Below are positions 27,358 to 35,365 of a DNA stretch of 64,000 nt, piece after piece. This DNA comes from VBCK01 sp035939615 (GTDB lineage: Bacteria > Pseudomonadota > Gammaproteobacteria > Burkholderiales > Burkholderiaceae_F), in NCBI GenBank assembly GCA_035939615.1, contig DASZFP010000022.1, positions 16,626 to 80,625 on the forward strand. The letters run 5' to 3'. The notes beneath the pieces are model-generated. The model saw only the letters and a program-made list of their open reading frames with translations. It searched no databases and was not told the origin of the DNA. Each line of letters opens with the position of its first letter. The first letter of the stretch is position 1. A program made the position numbers and the translations under genes.

Positions 27358-28061
27358 GTTGGGGCAGCTCCGCCTTCGCCGAGGCTCCCTCCTTCGCCAA
27401 GGCTACGGAGGGCAAGCCGGCGGACAAGGCCGCCTTCGGCAGCCAGTGGTGTGCGGTCGCCGCGCTGGCCGCCATCGCCGTGTTGCTTTGGACGCCGGCC
27501 CGGGCGGGCGGTTTTCTCGGGATCGACCACCGCTGGAGCTACGATGACAGCGGCGTGTGGAAGCGCAGCAACCAGCTGATCCTGATGGATTCGCTGATCG
27601 GGGGTGAAATACTGTGCGGCCTGTGGGAGGGCGGCGCCACGCGCATCGGCAACACCTGCTGGCGGGCGATCGACTCGTCGCTGATCGCAGGCGCCTCGGC
27701 GCAGATCCTGAAGTATGTCTTCACGCGGGCGCGGCCAAGGCAGGGCAACGACCCCAACGCATGGTTCCAGGGCGGATCGCACTACAGCTTTCCGAGCGGG
27801 GAGGTCGCGGCCGTGAGCTCGATCGTTACGCCGTTCATCCTCGCGTATCGCAGTGACCAACCGGCGGTGTGGGCGCTGGAGGCGCTGCCGCTGTATGACG
27901 GCATCGCGCGCATGAAGGTGCAGGCGCACTGGCAGACCGACGTGCTGGCCGGATTCGCGATCGGCACCGCGGCCGGCTATTACGCCTGGCGCCGTGAAAA
28001 TCCGTTCGTGGTGGGTCTGATGCCGCACGGCATTTACGTCGGGCTCAAGCATCAGCTATGA
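27348..28061 (+). CDS. PAP2-family phosphatase, membrane-associated
   Basis: This 237-residue protein overlaps the previous gene by 10 bp. Residues 7-30 (FAEAPSFAKATEGKPADKAA) come from a dispersed DNA repeat inserted in frame, ahead of a hydrophobic signal segment (VAALAAIAVLLWTPARAGG). Motif C1 is KYVFTRARP, motif C3 RMKVQAHWQTDVLAG with the nucleophilic His and its Asp partner. Motif C2 reads FPSGEVAAV, so the usual acid/base His of PSGH is Glu. Family members remove phosphate from lipid phosphates or undecaprenyl pyrophosphate at the outer face of the membrane. The real start could lie inside the repeat. Confidence 0.8.
   Translation: MPVGWGSSAFAEAPSFAKATEGKPADKAAFGSQWCAVAALAAIAVLLWTPARAGGFLGIDHRWSYDDSGVWKRSNQLILMDSLIGGEILCGLWEGGATRIGNTCWRAIDSSLIAGASAQILKYVFTRARPRQGNDPNAWFQGGSHYSFPSGEVAAVSSIVTPFILAYRSDQPAVWALEALPLYDGIARMKVQAHWQTDVLAGFAIGTAAGYYAWRRENPFVVGLMPHGIYVGLKHQL
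27372..27421. repeat. dispersed repeat copy in the PAP2 gene
   Basis: The segment contains ccttcgccgaggct and ccttcgccaaggctacggag followed by ggcaagccgg. Translated it gives the SFAKATEGKP peptide that turns up at the ends of many unrelated predicted bacterial proteins, marking it as a mobile-like repeat rather than protein sequence of the family. Related copies are near 44.9-45.03 kb and 47.4-47.6 kb. Confidence 0.7.
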
Positions 28062-28098
28062 GGCCGGTGCAACGGGCGTATCGCGGAATCGGGCCGTC

Positions 28099-28641
28099 AT
28101 GAGCAAGGTTCGATGCAAATGGGCGCAGTCGAACGAACTGCTGATGGCCTACCACGACAAGGAGTGGGGCGTACCGGTGCATGACGACCGGCGCCTGTTC
28201 GAAATGCTGAACCTGGAGGGTGCGCAGGCGGGCCTGAGCTGGCTCACGATTCTGCAGAAACGCGCCAACTACCGGAAGGCATTCGACCGGTTCAACGCCC
28301 GCAAAATCGTCGGCTACGGCGCTGCCCGCAAAGCGGCTCTGCTGAAGAACGAGGGCATCGTTCGAAACCGGCTCAAGATCAACGCGGTGATCGAAAACGC
28401 CAAGGCCTTCATCCAGGTTCAAGGCGAGTTCGGCAGTTTCGACCATTACATCTGGCAGTTCGTCGGTGGCAAGCCGGCTAAAAGACGGCAGGCGCTCGCG
28501 GCCAGCGACCAGATGAGCAGAGACCTGAAGAAACGCGGCTTCAAATTCGTCGGCGCGACCATCTGCTACGCCTTCATGCAGGCGGTCGGCATGGTCAACG
28601 ACCACTCCAGGGAGTGCTTCCGGGCCAGGCGGCCCGGATAG
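28099..28641 (+). CDS. tag: DNA-3-methyladenine glycosylase I
   Basis: This 180-residue base-excision repair enzyme removes 3-methyladenine from alkylated DNA. The N-terminus RCKWAQSNELLMAYHDKEWG carries zinc ligands Cys6 and His19; the C-terminus MVNDHSRECFRARR supplies His169 and Cys173, matching the zinc snap of E. coli Tag. The base-recognition Glu40 lies in LNLEGAQAGLSWLTILQKR, and Trp residues for base stacking are present. Length and spacing are normal. It lies 37 bp after the PAP2 gene with no evident functional link. Its last codons form a GC-rich hairpin that might aid termination. Confidence 0.97.
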   Translation: MSKVRCKWAQSNELLMAYHDKEWGVPVHDDRRLFEMLNLEGAQAGLSWLTILQKRANYRKAFDRFNARKIVGYGAARKAALLKNEGIVRNRLKINAVIENAKAFIQVQGEFGSFDHYIWQFVGGKPAKRRQALAASDQMSRDLKKRGFKFVGATICYAFMQAVGMVNDHSRECFRARRPG

Positions 28642-28988
28642 ACGTCACGGGCCTTGATGGATGTCGGCGCCTTTCGGCGGTTTACAAGTTCAGCGCGTGA
28701 TGCGTTCATGGCGGTTCCCGACCGCTGATTGATCTCGCTGATCTACCGAGATTCGCGAAGCATCCTTTGCTTTGAGCGCAGCTCGCAAGAGCAGGTCGAA
28801 CGTCGCTTTCGATTCTCCCGCGTGCTACCGAACACGGTGTGTTCCCGCTCGACGGTTCAAGGTTCAACGATGCAAGAAGAATATTTGTGTTCGGACGCCG
28901 GAGAGCAGATCGCGGGCGACGCCCCATTGACAAGGCGCCTTGGAGCAACTAACAACACCGATATACAACGTCCGAGGGGGAGTCGCCA
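28642..28988. other. AT-richer gene-free region
   Basis: These 347 bases are noticeably less GC-rich than the surroundings and lead into the GloVer-type gene, which shares that composition. I find no supportable coding frame, tRNA or repeat; the short open frames here have no ribosome site or family resemblance. It presumably contains the promoter of the next gene, whose ATG is preceded only by a weak purine run (cgagggggagtcgcca). Confidence 0.5.
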
Positions 28989-30071
28989 ATGAGTCCAAAG
29001 CCCGCCGTTCTATCTCTGTTCTTCGCGGCGTTTTTGTTCACCGCCACCTCCGCCGGTGCTACAGACACGCTCAGCGTAATCCATAAGTTCCTTGGTGGGA
29101 GTGACGGGGACGATCCGACTGCCATGATCCAGGCATCCGACGGCAATTTCTACGGCACCACCTACCTGTCCGTTGGCACTGTTTTCAAGGTCACGCCGGA
29201 TGGGCAGTTCACGACTCTGTTCGTAGCTACGCACAACTCGAACCGCTATTTCTACGGCGACTTCTTCACGAGCGTGGTCGAAGGGCCCGATGGCTTTCTA
29301 TACGTCATATCCCGCGGGAGCAACAGCAACCCGAACCCAACGCTTTTCAGGATCAGCAAGTCGGGCACCGACTATCAAGTGGTGCTGGAGGAGGCGCCAA
29401 ACAGTCTGTCGGTGGCCTCCGATGGCAACTTCTATGGGGCGGACGGCAATGGGATATTCCGGCTGACGACCGTCGGCACGTACACGGTGCTGACCCCGGC
29501 GGGTACCGGTGGAATCACGCAGAGCGGCTTCGGCAAACAGGCATCGGACGGAAACTTCTACGGAATCTGCTCGGTCGCAAACGTCTCCGGCCCGCCGCAC
29601 GTGTGCCGCGTCACGACCTCCGGCCAGGTGACCGCGATCTTCCAGTTCCCCAGTGGGCGATGGCCTGCGAACGGGGTCTTGAGGCAAGGATCGGATGGCT
29701 TTCTATACGGTGCTGCGTGGAAGAATAACTATGCCTCTGAGTTGATTTTTCAGCTCAGCACGTCGGGCAGCTACCGGGAGATTTATAACAGCCCCAACAA
29801 CTGCACTCCGAAGACCGGGTGCAGCACGGTAATTCAGGCATCGGACGGCAATCTGTGGATCACCAATCCGCCTGGGCAGTCCGTCTACTCGATCACGCCG
29901 ACCGGCGGCGCGCTGCTGCAAACGGTCTCTTTCTCCGGAATCGGTCATCCTCAGTTCTTGATTCAGGCACCCAGCGGCATCCTGTATGGAACGACGGGCG
30001 AACCAAATCCCGCGTATTACGACGCCGGGACGGTTTTTTCGCTCAACGCGGGCCTGCCGCCGCCGAAGTAA
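28989..30071 (+). CDS. secreted repeat protein of the GloVer / beta-propeller-like type
   Basis: This 360-residue protein has a clear signal peptide (LSLFFAAFLFTATSAGA, cleavage near residue 24). The mature part is built of about seven degenerate units with the core QASDGNFYGTT...GTVFKVTPDG: for example MIQASDGNFYG, VVEGPDGFLYV, SVASDGNFYGA, KQASDGNFYGI, RQGSDGFLYGA, IQASDGNLWIT and IQAPSGILYGT. This is the pattern of choice-of-anchor tandem-repeat (GloVer) extracellular proteins, likely a propeller, but no C-terminal anchor remains. Function unknown; surface binding is a guess. Base composition is AT-richer than flanking genes, suggesting acquisition. Confidence 0.82.
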   Translation: MSPKPAVLSLFFAAFLFTATSAGATDTLSVIHKFLGGSDGDDPTAMIQASDGNFYGTTYLSVGTVFKVTPDGQFTTLFVATHNSNRYFYGDFFTSVVEGPDGFLYVISRGSNSNPNPTLFRISKSGTDYQVVLEEAPNSLSVASDGNFYGADGNGIFRLTTVGTYTVLTPAGTGGITQSGFGKQASDGNFYGICSVANVSGPPHVCRVTTSGQVTAIFQFPSGRWPANGVLRQGSDGFLYGAAWKNNYASELIFQLSTSGSYREIYNSPNNCTPKTGCSTVIQASDGNLWITNPPGQSVYSITPTGGALLQTVSFSGIGHPQFLIQAPSGILYGTTGEPNPAYYDAGTVFSLNAGLPPPK

Positions 30072-30125
30072 GCTGCACGCGCGAGGCGAGGCAACGCCCG
30101 CGCGGGCAATGGCTCGAACACGTGT

Positions 30126-30146
30126 CCCCCGGTTTACTTCCGGGGG
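30126..30146 (+). terminator. hairpin after the GloVer-type gene
   Basis: A 7-bp GC stem (cccccgg / ccgggggg region) with loop tttactt lies 55 bp past the stop of the secreted repeat protein and 114 bp before the end of the convergent aminotransferase gene. There is no strong T-run. Confidence 0.4.
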
Positions 30147-30259
30147 GCATGTAGTTCAGAAGACAGCGGTCTACCGGCGAATTGAGAAGAAGGCAAGTGA
30201 CTTGTGCAGCGTAAGGCCCTGCATCGAATTCGGCTGGGGCTATCAGGTATTCTGAGAAT

Positions 30260-31504
30260 CTACACTGCTCGCAAGCAGCGATCCAGGGCCCGCGCCAGCC
30301 GCTGCACCGCGACGTCGAGCTCGGCCGGAGCGGCCGTCGCGAACGACAACCGCAAGGTGGATCGATCGGGCGCGTCGGCGTAAAAGGCGCTGCCGGGCAC
30401 GAAGATCATCCCCTCGTCGATGGCGCTGCGCAGCACATCCGAGGCGTCGACTGCCTCGTTCAAGCGCGCCCACACGAACATGCCGCCCTCGGGGCGGTTG
30501 TATTCGATGCGGCCGCCCAGATGGCGGTCCAGCGCGGCCGCGAGGGCCTCGTTGCGTTCGCGGTAAGCGGCCCGGATCGAGGGCAGCCGGGCCTCGAGCT
30601 GGCCGCTTGCCAGGTAGCGGGCGGCGATTTCCTGCGCGAGGGTGGACGAATGCAGGTCCATGCCCTGCTTGCAGATGGCGGCCTGCTCGCGCACCGCCGG
30701 CGGCAGCACGATCCAGCCGAGCCGCAGTCCTGGCGCGACGATCTTCGACAGCGACGACAGGTAACCGCACCAGTGGGCGGCCCCGGGCACTTCGGAGGCG
30801 AGCGCGATCAAGGGCGGAACGCTGGCGCCGAATGAGCGAAGCTCGCCGTACGGGTCGTCCTCGAGGAGGAAGATCCTGCGGGCGGCCGCGGTCCGCAGCA
30901 GGCTCAAGCGGCGCTCGCGGTTGAGCGTGGCGCCGCTGGGATTGGCAAAATTGGCGACCACGTAGATCAGCTTGACCGTCTCGCCGGCCTGCGCCGCCGC
31001 ATCGAGCACGGCATCCAGATCCTCGGCGCGGGCGCCGTGGGCGTCGCTGTCGATCGACCGGAACGAGGCCTGCGCCAGCGCGAAGGTCTGCAAAGCGGCC
31101 AGGTAGGCCGGGCGCTCGACCACGACGACGTCGCCCGGGTCGACGAACAGGCGCGCCATCAGGTCGATACCCTGCTGCGAGCCAGTCGTCACAACGATGT
31201 CTTCCTCGGCCGGCGCGGCCCCGCGCGAGGCCGTCAGGCGCGCGAGCTCGCGCTTAAGGGCCGGCTGGCCCTCGGTCAGACCGTATTGCAGCGCTCGAAC
31301 GGGCTCCCCGGCGAGCACCTCGTCGGCGGCGCGCCGCAGCCCCTCGAAATCGAAGGTCTGGGGCGAGGGCAGTCCGCCCGCGAGCGAAATGATGCCCGGG
31401 CGCTGGGCGAACTTCAGCAGGTCACGGATCACCGAGCTCTGAACGCCGCGCAACCGGGATGAAAAGCGGTAGGCGCCAGGCGCCTCGGAATCGGTTGACT
31501 TCAT
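30260..31504 (-). CDS. PLP-dependent aminotransferase, class I/II (2-aminoadipate/LysN-like)
   Basis: This 414-residue fold-type I aminotransferase resembles the stand-alone aminotransferase domains related to MocR proteins. It has ISLAGGLPSPQTFDFEGLRR near the N-terminus, TTGSQQGIDLMARLF as the cofactor-phosphate loop, NFANPSGATLN for the ring-stacking Asn, LLEDDPYGELR for the pyridine-N Asp, SLSKIVAPGLRLGW with the Schiff-base Lys, and a C-terminal LRLSFA Arg for the substrate carboxylate. There is no GntR domain. Possible substrates include 2-aminoadipate, branched-chain or aromatic amino acids. GGAGGT lies 13 nt before the chosen ATG. Divergent from the small membrane protein. Confidence 0.92.
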   Translation of the reverse strand: MKSTDSEAPGAYRFSSRLRGVQSSVIRDLLKFAQRPGIISLAGGLPSPQTFDFEGLRRAADEVLAGEPVRALQYGLTEGQPALKRELARLTASRGAAPAEEDIVVTTGSQQGIDLMARLFVDPGDVVVVERPAYLAALQTFALAQASFRSIDSDAHGARAEDLDAVLDAAAQAGETVKLIYVVANFANPSGATLNRERRLSLLRTAAARRIFLLEDDPYGELRSFGASVPPLIALASEVPGAAHWCGYLSSLSKIVAPGLRLGWIVLPPAVREQAAICKQGMDLHSSTLAQEIAARYLASGQLEARLPSIRAAYRERNEALAAALDRHLGGRIEYNRPEGGMFVWARLNEAVDASDVLRSAIDEGMIFVPGSAFYADAPDRSTLRLSFATAAPAELDVAVQRLARALDRCLRAV

Positions 31505-31604
31505 TTGTGCGCAATTTACCTCCAAAAGGTGGCGGCGTAGTCTTTTGAATGCGCCCGCAAACGCACCCGGCGCGGACCGTTCAAAAACCAATGGAGGAGA
31601 CAAC

Positions 31605-32027
31605 GTGAACCGAAAATTCTTCATCGCCTGGATCGTGCTGTTTGTCGCCTGGTTCATCGGCAGCTTCATCGTCCATGGCGTGCTGCTGCATTCCGACTAC
31701 CTGCAACTCACCGGCCTGTTCCGCACTGAGGACGACGCGCACAAGTACTTTGCGTTGATGGTGCTGGCGCACCTGATGCTGTCGGGCGCTTTCGTGTGGA
31801 TCTACGCGCGCGGCGTCGAGGCCAAGGCGTGGACGGCCCAGGGCGTGCGTTTCGGCGTTGCCGTTGCGCTGCTCACCGTCGTGCCGACCTACATCATCTA
31901 TTTCGTCGTGCAGCCCATGCCCGGTGGCGTGGTGATCAAGCAGATCGTCTTCGACAGCGTCCTGACCGTGGTGCTCGGGGTCATCGTCGCCTGGCTGTAT
32001 CGGGACAAGGCCGCCGCGCCGGCTTGA
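31605..32027 (+). CDS. small integral membrane protein of unknown function
   Basis: This 140-residue protein starts at GTG with GGAGGAGA 4-5 nt upstream. Four hydrophobic helices are evident (FFIAWIVLFVAWFIGSFIVH; YFALMVLAHLMLSGAFVWIY; GVRFGVAVALLTVVPTYIIY; VLTVVLGVIVAWLY), with a short charged hairpin (FRTEDDAHKY) between the first two. I do not recognise the family beyond small four-helix bacterial membrane proteins. It lies 36 bp upstream of the MASE1 hybrid kinase on the same strand and may be cotranscribed with it. Confidence 0.8.
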   Translation: MNRKFFIAWIVLFVAWFIGSFIVHGVLLHSDYLQLTGLFRTEDDAHKYFALMVLAHLMLSGAFVWIYARGVEAKAWTAQGVRFGVAVALLTVVPTYIIYFVVQPMPGGVVIKQIVFDSVLTVVLGVIVAWLYRDKAAAPA

Positions 32028-32063
32028 CGGCAGCCGCCTCTGGCGACGGGCGCGAGAGTCGAA

Positions 32064-34712
32064 ATGGCTGGCGGGCGCACATGGCTGGTGACCTTGCTGC
32101 GCATCGCGCTCCTGACCGTCGCGTACGCCGCCGTGGGCGCGGCGGCGCTGCAACTGGCGATCCCGCCCGGTTACGCCGCGCCCATATTCCCTCCGGCCGG
32201 CATCATGCTCGCGGCCGGTGTCATCTACGGATACAGCGTACTGCCGGCCGTGTTTTTGGGCTCCTTGCTGATGCGGGCCATCGTGTTCGGCGGGCTGCTG
32301 GATGGACACGCCGCGCTGCAGTCGGTCGCGGTCATCGTGAGCCTGGCCTCGACCGTGCAGACCGGGATCGGGATCCGGGTGGCCAAGGCCCTGTGCGGAC
32401 CGGAACCGGCGTTGGACACGCCGGAAACGATCGTGCGCTTCGTGCTGATGTGCCCGCTGGTGGCACTGGTGGGCTCGAGCATCTCGGTTCCGACGCTGAT
32501 CGGGTGGAACATCGTCGCGCCCGGCAATGCGCTGTTCGACTGGTGGAACTGGTGGCTCGGCGACACGCTCGGCATCCTGGTCGGAGCTCCGATCATGTTC
32601 GCGCTGTTTGCCAGGCCGCGCGAAAACTGGAGCGCACGCAAATGGACGGTGGCGCTGCCTCTGCTCGTGATGATCGGGCTGGGCGTGATGACGGCCGGCA
32701 TGATCGCGCGGTGGGAGGACCAGCGCATCGAGGCCCGCTTCAGGTCCGATGCGCAAAAACTGGTGGGCGCCTTTCGCAACGAGCTCAGGCTCGACGTGCT
32801 GGCCGTGCAGGCGGCGGCGCTCGGCCAGGCGCAGTTCGACGACTCGTCCGACTCGACCCGATGGCTGAGCGAGGCGCCGTCCATCCAGTCGATCGGCCGG
32901 GTGACGCTGCCCAAGGCCGGCAGCGCAGCGATGATGCCGGTCCTCGATGTGGCATCGAGCCGGCGCGCCAAGGACGAGCGCATCCTGGCCGCGCCCGCGG
33001 TGCAGGCGGCGCTGCAGCGCGCGCTCTCCAGCGGGCAGATCGCCGCGAGCGAGCCGTGGGCGTTCGGCAGCGGGCACGAACAGCGGGTCGAGTTTCTGGT
33101 CTGGATTCCGGATGCGGGCGGCGCGGCGCGCGCGGGCGCCGTCGCCTCAAAGCCGGTCTACGCCGTGCTCAACGTGCGGCGCCTCGACCCAAGACAGCTG
33201 ATCGACGCCGGCAGCGGCCTGGCGATCTGCTGGGTTGACCGCACCGGGGGAGGGACCGCGCGCCGCATCGCCGGTCCTGACGAGTGCGAGCGGCCGGTCG
33301 AGGGCCAGCCCTTGAAATACGAAGCGGAGATGCCGCTGTGGGGAAGGGACTGGCTGGTTCGCGTGGTCGCAACGCCGCGCTACGCCGGGGCGCTGCGCAG
33401 CTGGGGCCCGTGGGCGTTTTCGGCGCTGGCCGTGCTGGCCATCGCGACCACCGGCGCCTTTCTGCTGTTGCTGACCGGGCGCGCCCAGACCGTCGGCCGG
33501 CTGGTGCTCCAGCGCACCGCCGAGCTGGAGCGCGAAAAAGCCGCGGTGCGAAGCGCCGAGCAGCAGCGGCTGGTCGCCGAGGAGGCGCGGCAGGCCAAGG
33601 ACGACTTCCTGTCGCGAATGAATCACGAGCTGCGCACGCCGTTGAACGCGATTCTCGGATTCGCCCAGATCCTGGCCGGCAGCCCCGCCGAGCCGCTGTC
33701 CGAACGGCAGCGTCGCCAGATCGGACACATCGAAACCGCCGGCTGGCACCTGCTGGCGATGATCGACGATCTGCTGGACCTGTCACGCATCGAAGCGGGC
33801 ACGGTGCGGCTCTCGCTGGAACCGATGGCGCTGGATCCGGCGATCCGCGATACGGTCACGATGCTGACGAGCCTGGCGGCCCAGCAGCAGGTCGCGGTCC
33901 GGGTCGCCATCGATCCCGGCGGCGGCCTGGTTCTGGCCGACGCGACGCGCCTGAAACAGGTGCTCGCGAATCTGCTGAGCAACGCGATCAAGTACAACAC
34001 GCGCGCAGGCAGCGTCACCATCAGCGCTGCTCCGGGCGCCGGCGACCGGGTCGTCATCACCGTGACCGACACGGGCCAGGGAATGTCGGCGACGCAGCTC
34101 ACCGAGCTGTTCCAACCCTTCAACCGGCTCGGTCGCGAATCCGGTCCGGTGCCGGGGACCGGGATCGGGCTGGTGGTGACCAAGAAGCTGGTCGAGTTGA
34201 TGAACGGCACCATCGAGGTGAGCAGCGTCGAGGCGCAAGGCAGCACCTTCTCGATCAGTCTGCCGGCCGCGCATACCGGTGCGGCGCTCAACCCGCAAAG
34301 CGGCCGGCCGAGCGAGAGCGCCGCGCGCTACGGCAGCCGTCGCGTTGCGTACTTCGAAGACAATCCGCTCAATGCCGAAGTGATGCGGGCGGTCCTGTCG
34401 GCGCGGCCGCAGGTGAAGCTGGATATCTACACGCGCGCAGTCGAGGGCCTGGCGGCGATCCGCAACGAAGCCGTCGATTTGCTGCTGATGGACATGAGCC
34501 TGCCGGATGCGCGCGGCATCGACGTTCTGCGCAGCTTAAAAGGCGATGCCTCGATGATGCGAACGCCGGTCATCATCGTGTCGGCCGACTCGGTCGCCGA
34601 GCACGTGCGCGAGGCGCTGCGCAACGGGGCCATGGCCTACATCGTCAAGCCGATCGAGCGGGTCCGGATGCTGGAGCAGATCGATCGGGCGCTGGCTTCT
34701 CCGCCCGGGTGA
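32064..34712 (+). CDS. MASE1-type hybrid sensor histidine kinase
   Basis: This 882-residue kinase has an N-terminal MASE1-like membrane sensor of about eight helices (residues 8-225; PIFPPAGIMLAAGVIYGYSV, NWWLGDTLGILVGAPIMFAL). A periplasmic CHASE-like domain (about 230-440) and a further TM near 455-475 come next. A coiled linker leads to HisKA with His521 in MNHELRTPLNAILGFAQIL. The ATPase has NLLSNAIKYN, VTDTGQGMS and GIGLVVTKKLVELM; the receiver has Asp810 in LLMDMSLPDARG and a Lys in YIVKPI. It converges on the LuxR-type regulator, ending 10 bp from it, and may act on that protein. Signal unknown. Confidence 0.93.
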   Translation: MAGGRTWLVTLLRIALLTVAYAAVGAAALQLAIPPGYAAPIFPPAGIMLAAGVIYGYSVLPAVFLGSLLMRAIVFGGLLDGHAALQSVAVIVSLASTVQTGIGIRVAKALCGPEPALDTPETIVRFVLMCPLVALVGSSISVPTLIGWNIVAPGNALFDWWNWWLGDTLGILVGAPIMFALFARPRENWSARKWTVALPLLVMIGLGVMTAGMIARWEDQRIEARFRSDAQKLVGAFRNELRLDVLAVQAAALGQAQFDDSSDSTRWLSEAPSIQSIGRVTLPKAGSAAMMPVLDVASSRRAKDERILAAPAVQAALQRALSSGQIAASEPWAFGSGHEQRVEFLVWIPDAGGAARAGAVASKPVYAVLNVRRLDPRQLIDAGSGLAICWVDRTGGGTARRIAGPDECERPVEGQPLKYEAEMPLWGRDWLVRVVATPRYAGALRSWGPWAFSALAVLAIATTGAFLLLLTGRAQTVGRLVLQRTAELEREKAAVRSAEQQRLVAEEARQAKDDFLSRMNHELRTPLNAILGFAQILAGSPAEPLSERQRRQIGHIETAGWHLLAMIDDLLDLSRIEAGTVRLSLEPMALDPAIRDTVTMLTSLAAQQQVAVRVAIDPGGGLVLADATRLKQVLANLLSNAIKYNTRAGSVTISAAPGAGDRVVITVTDTGQGMSATQLTELFQPFNRLGRESGPVPGTGIGLVVTKKLVELMNGTIEVSSVEAQGSTFSISLPAAHTGAALNPQSGRPSESAARYGSRRVAYFEDNPLNAEVMRAVLSARPQVKLDIYTRAVEGLAAIRNEAVDLLLMDMSLPDARGIDVLRSLKGDASMMRTPVIIVSADSVAEHVREALRNGAMAYIVKPIERVRMLEQIDRALASPPG

Positions 34713-34722
34713 ATCGCGCCGC

Positions 34723-35355
34723 TCAGAGCTCCACCAGCCCGGACCTCATGGCTTTGGCGACCGCGTGCGCGCGCGAAGTCGCATCCAGCTTGGCGATGAT
34801 CTGGGCCACGTGGAACTTGGCCGTGTGCGCCGAAATGTGCAGGGCCTGAGCAATCTGCCGGTTGCCCAGCCCGAGCGACATCTTCAGCAGCACCTCGCGC
34901 TCGCGCGGCGTGAGCGGGTCGATTTCGCCGGCCAGCGCGCGCCGATCCGCGTTCGAGCCGGCGTGAAACGCCTGCGCGGCCAGCCGGGCGGTGCTGGCCA
35001 CCAGCCCGGCGCAGGCCGCGTGCGCCGCGATCGCGACCGCCTCGATCGAGGCATCGCGCGGCAGCAACGAGATGCCGGCCGCCAGCCAGTCGGCCACCGG
35101 GCCGTCCCGCCCGGGTCCGAGCAGCACCAGGGCCGGGCCCTGGTCGGCGATTTCTGCGATCGGCCGCAAGTCGGCGTCGATGGCCAGATCGGCGATGCAC
35201 ACGCGCGCCTGGCCGAACGAATCGGCCAGTGCCATCGTCAGGCTGTCGTGCGCACATACGATTTCGAAATCGCCGCGCTGCTCCAGCCCGTCTTTCAGAC
35301 CGGCCAGCACCAGAGGTGAATCGGAAACGAGCGCTGCTTGAAGCGGAACTTGCAT
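34723..35355 (-). CDS. LuxR/NarL-type transcription regulator with degenerate receiver
   Basis: This 210-residue protein has a C-terminal LuxR helix-turn-helix: LTPREREVLLKMSLGLGNRQ, then IAQALHISAHTAKFHVAQII and KLDATSRAHAVAKA. The N-terminal domain aligns with receivers: SD at residues 11-12 and Asp56 in VCIADLAID at the acceptor position, but the Thr/Ser and Lys switch positions are not conserved (LLPRDAS). Phosphorylation by the convergent hybrid kinase is possible but doubtful. It starts 10 bp after the S1C protease gene on the same strand, so the two form an operon in which protease and regulator may share a pathway. Confidence 0.88.
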   Translation of the reverse strand: MQVPLQAALVSDSPLVLAGLKDGLEQRGDFEIVCAHDSLTMALADSFGQARVCIADLAIDADLRPIAEIADQGPALVLLGPGRDGPVADWLAAGISLLPRDASIEAVAIAAHAACAGLVASTARLAAQAFHAGSNADRRALAGEIDPLTPREREVLLKMSLGLGNRQIAQALHISAHTAKFHVAQIIAKLDATSRAHAVAKAMRSGLVEL

Positions 35356-35365
35356 TCGACCTCGA

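Noticed and set aside
28729..28992. 87-codon open frame upstream of the GloVer-type gene
   Set aside because: Overlaps the next gene's start, lacks a ribosome site and resembles nothing.
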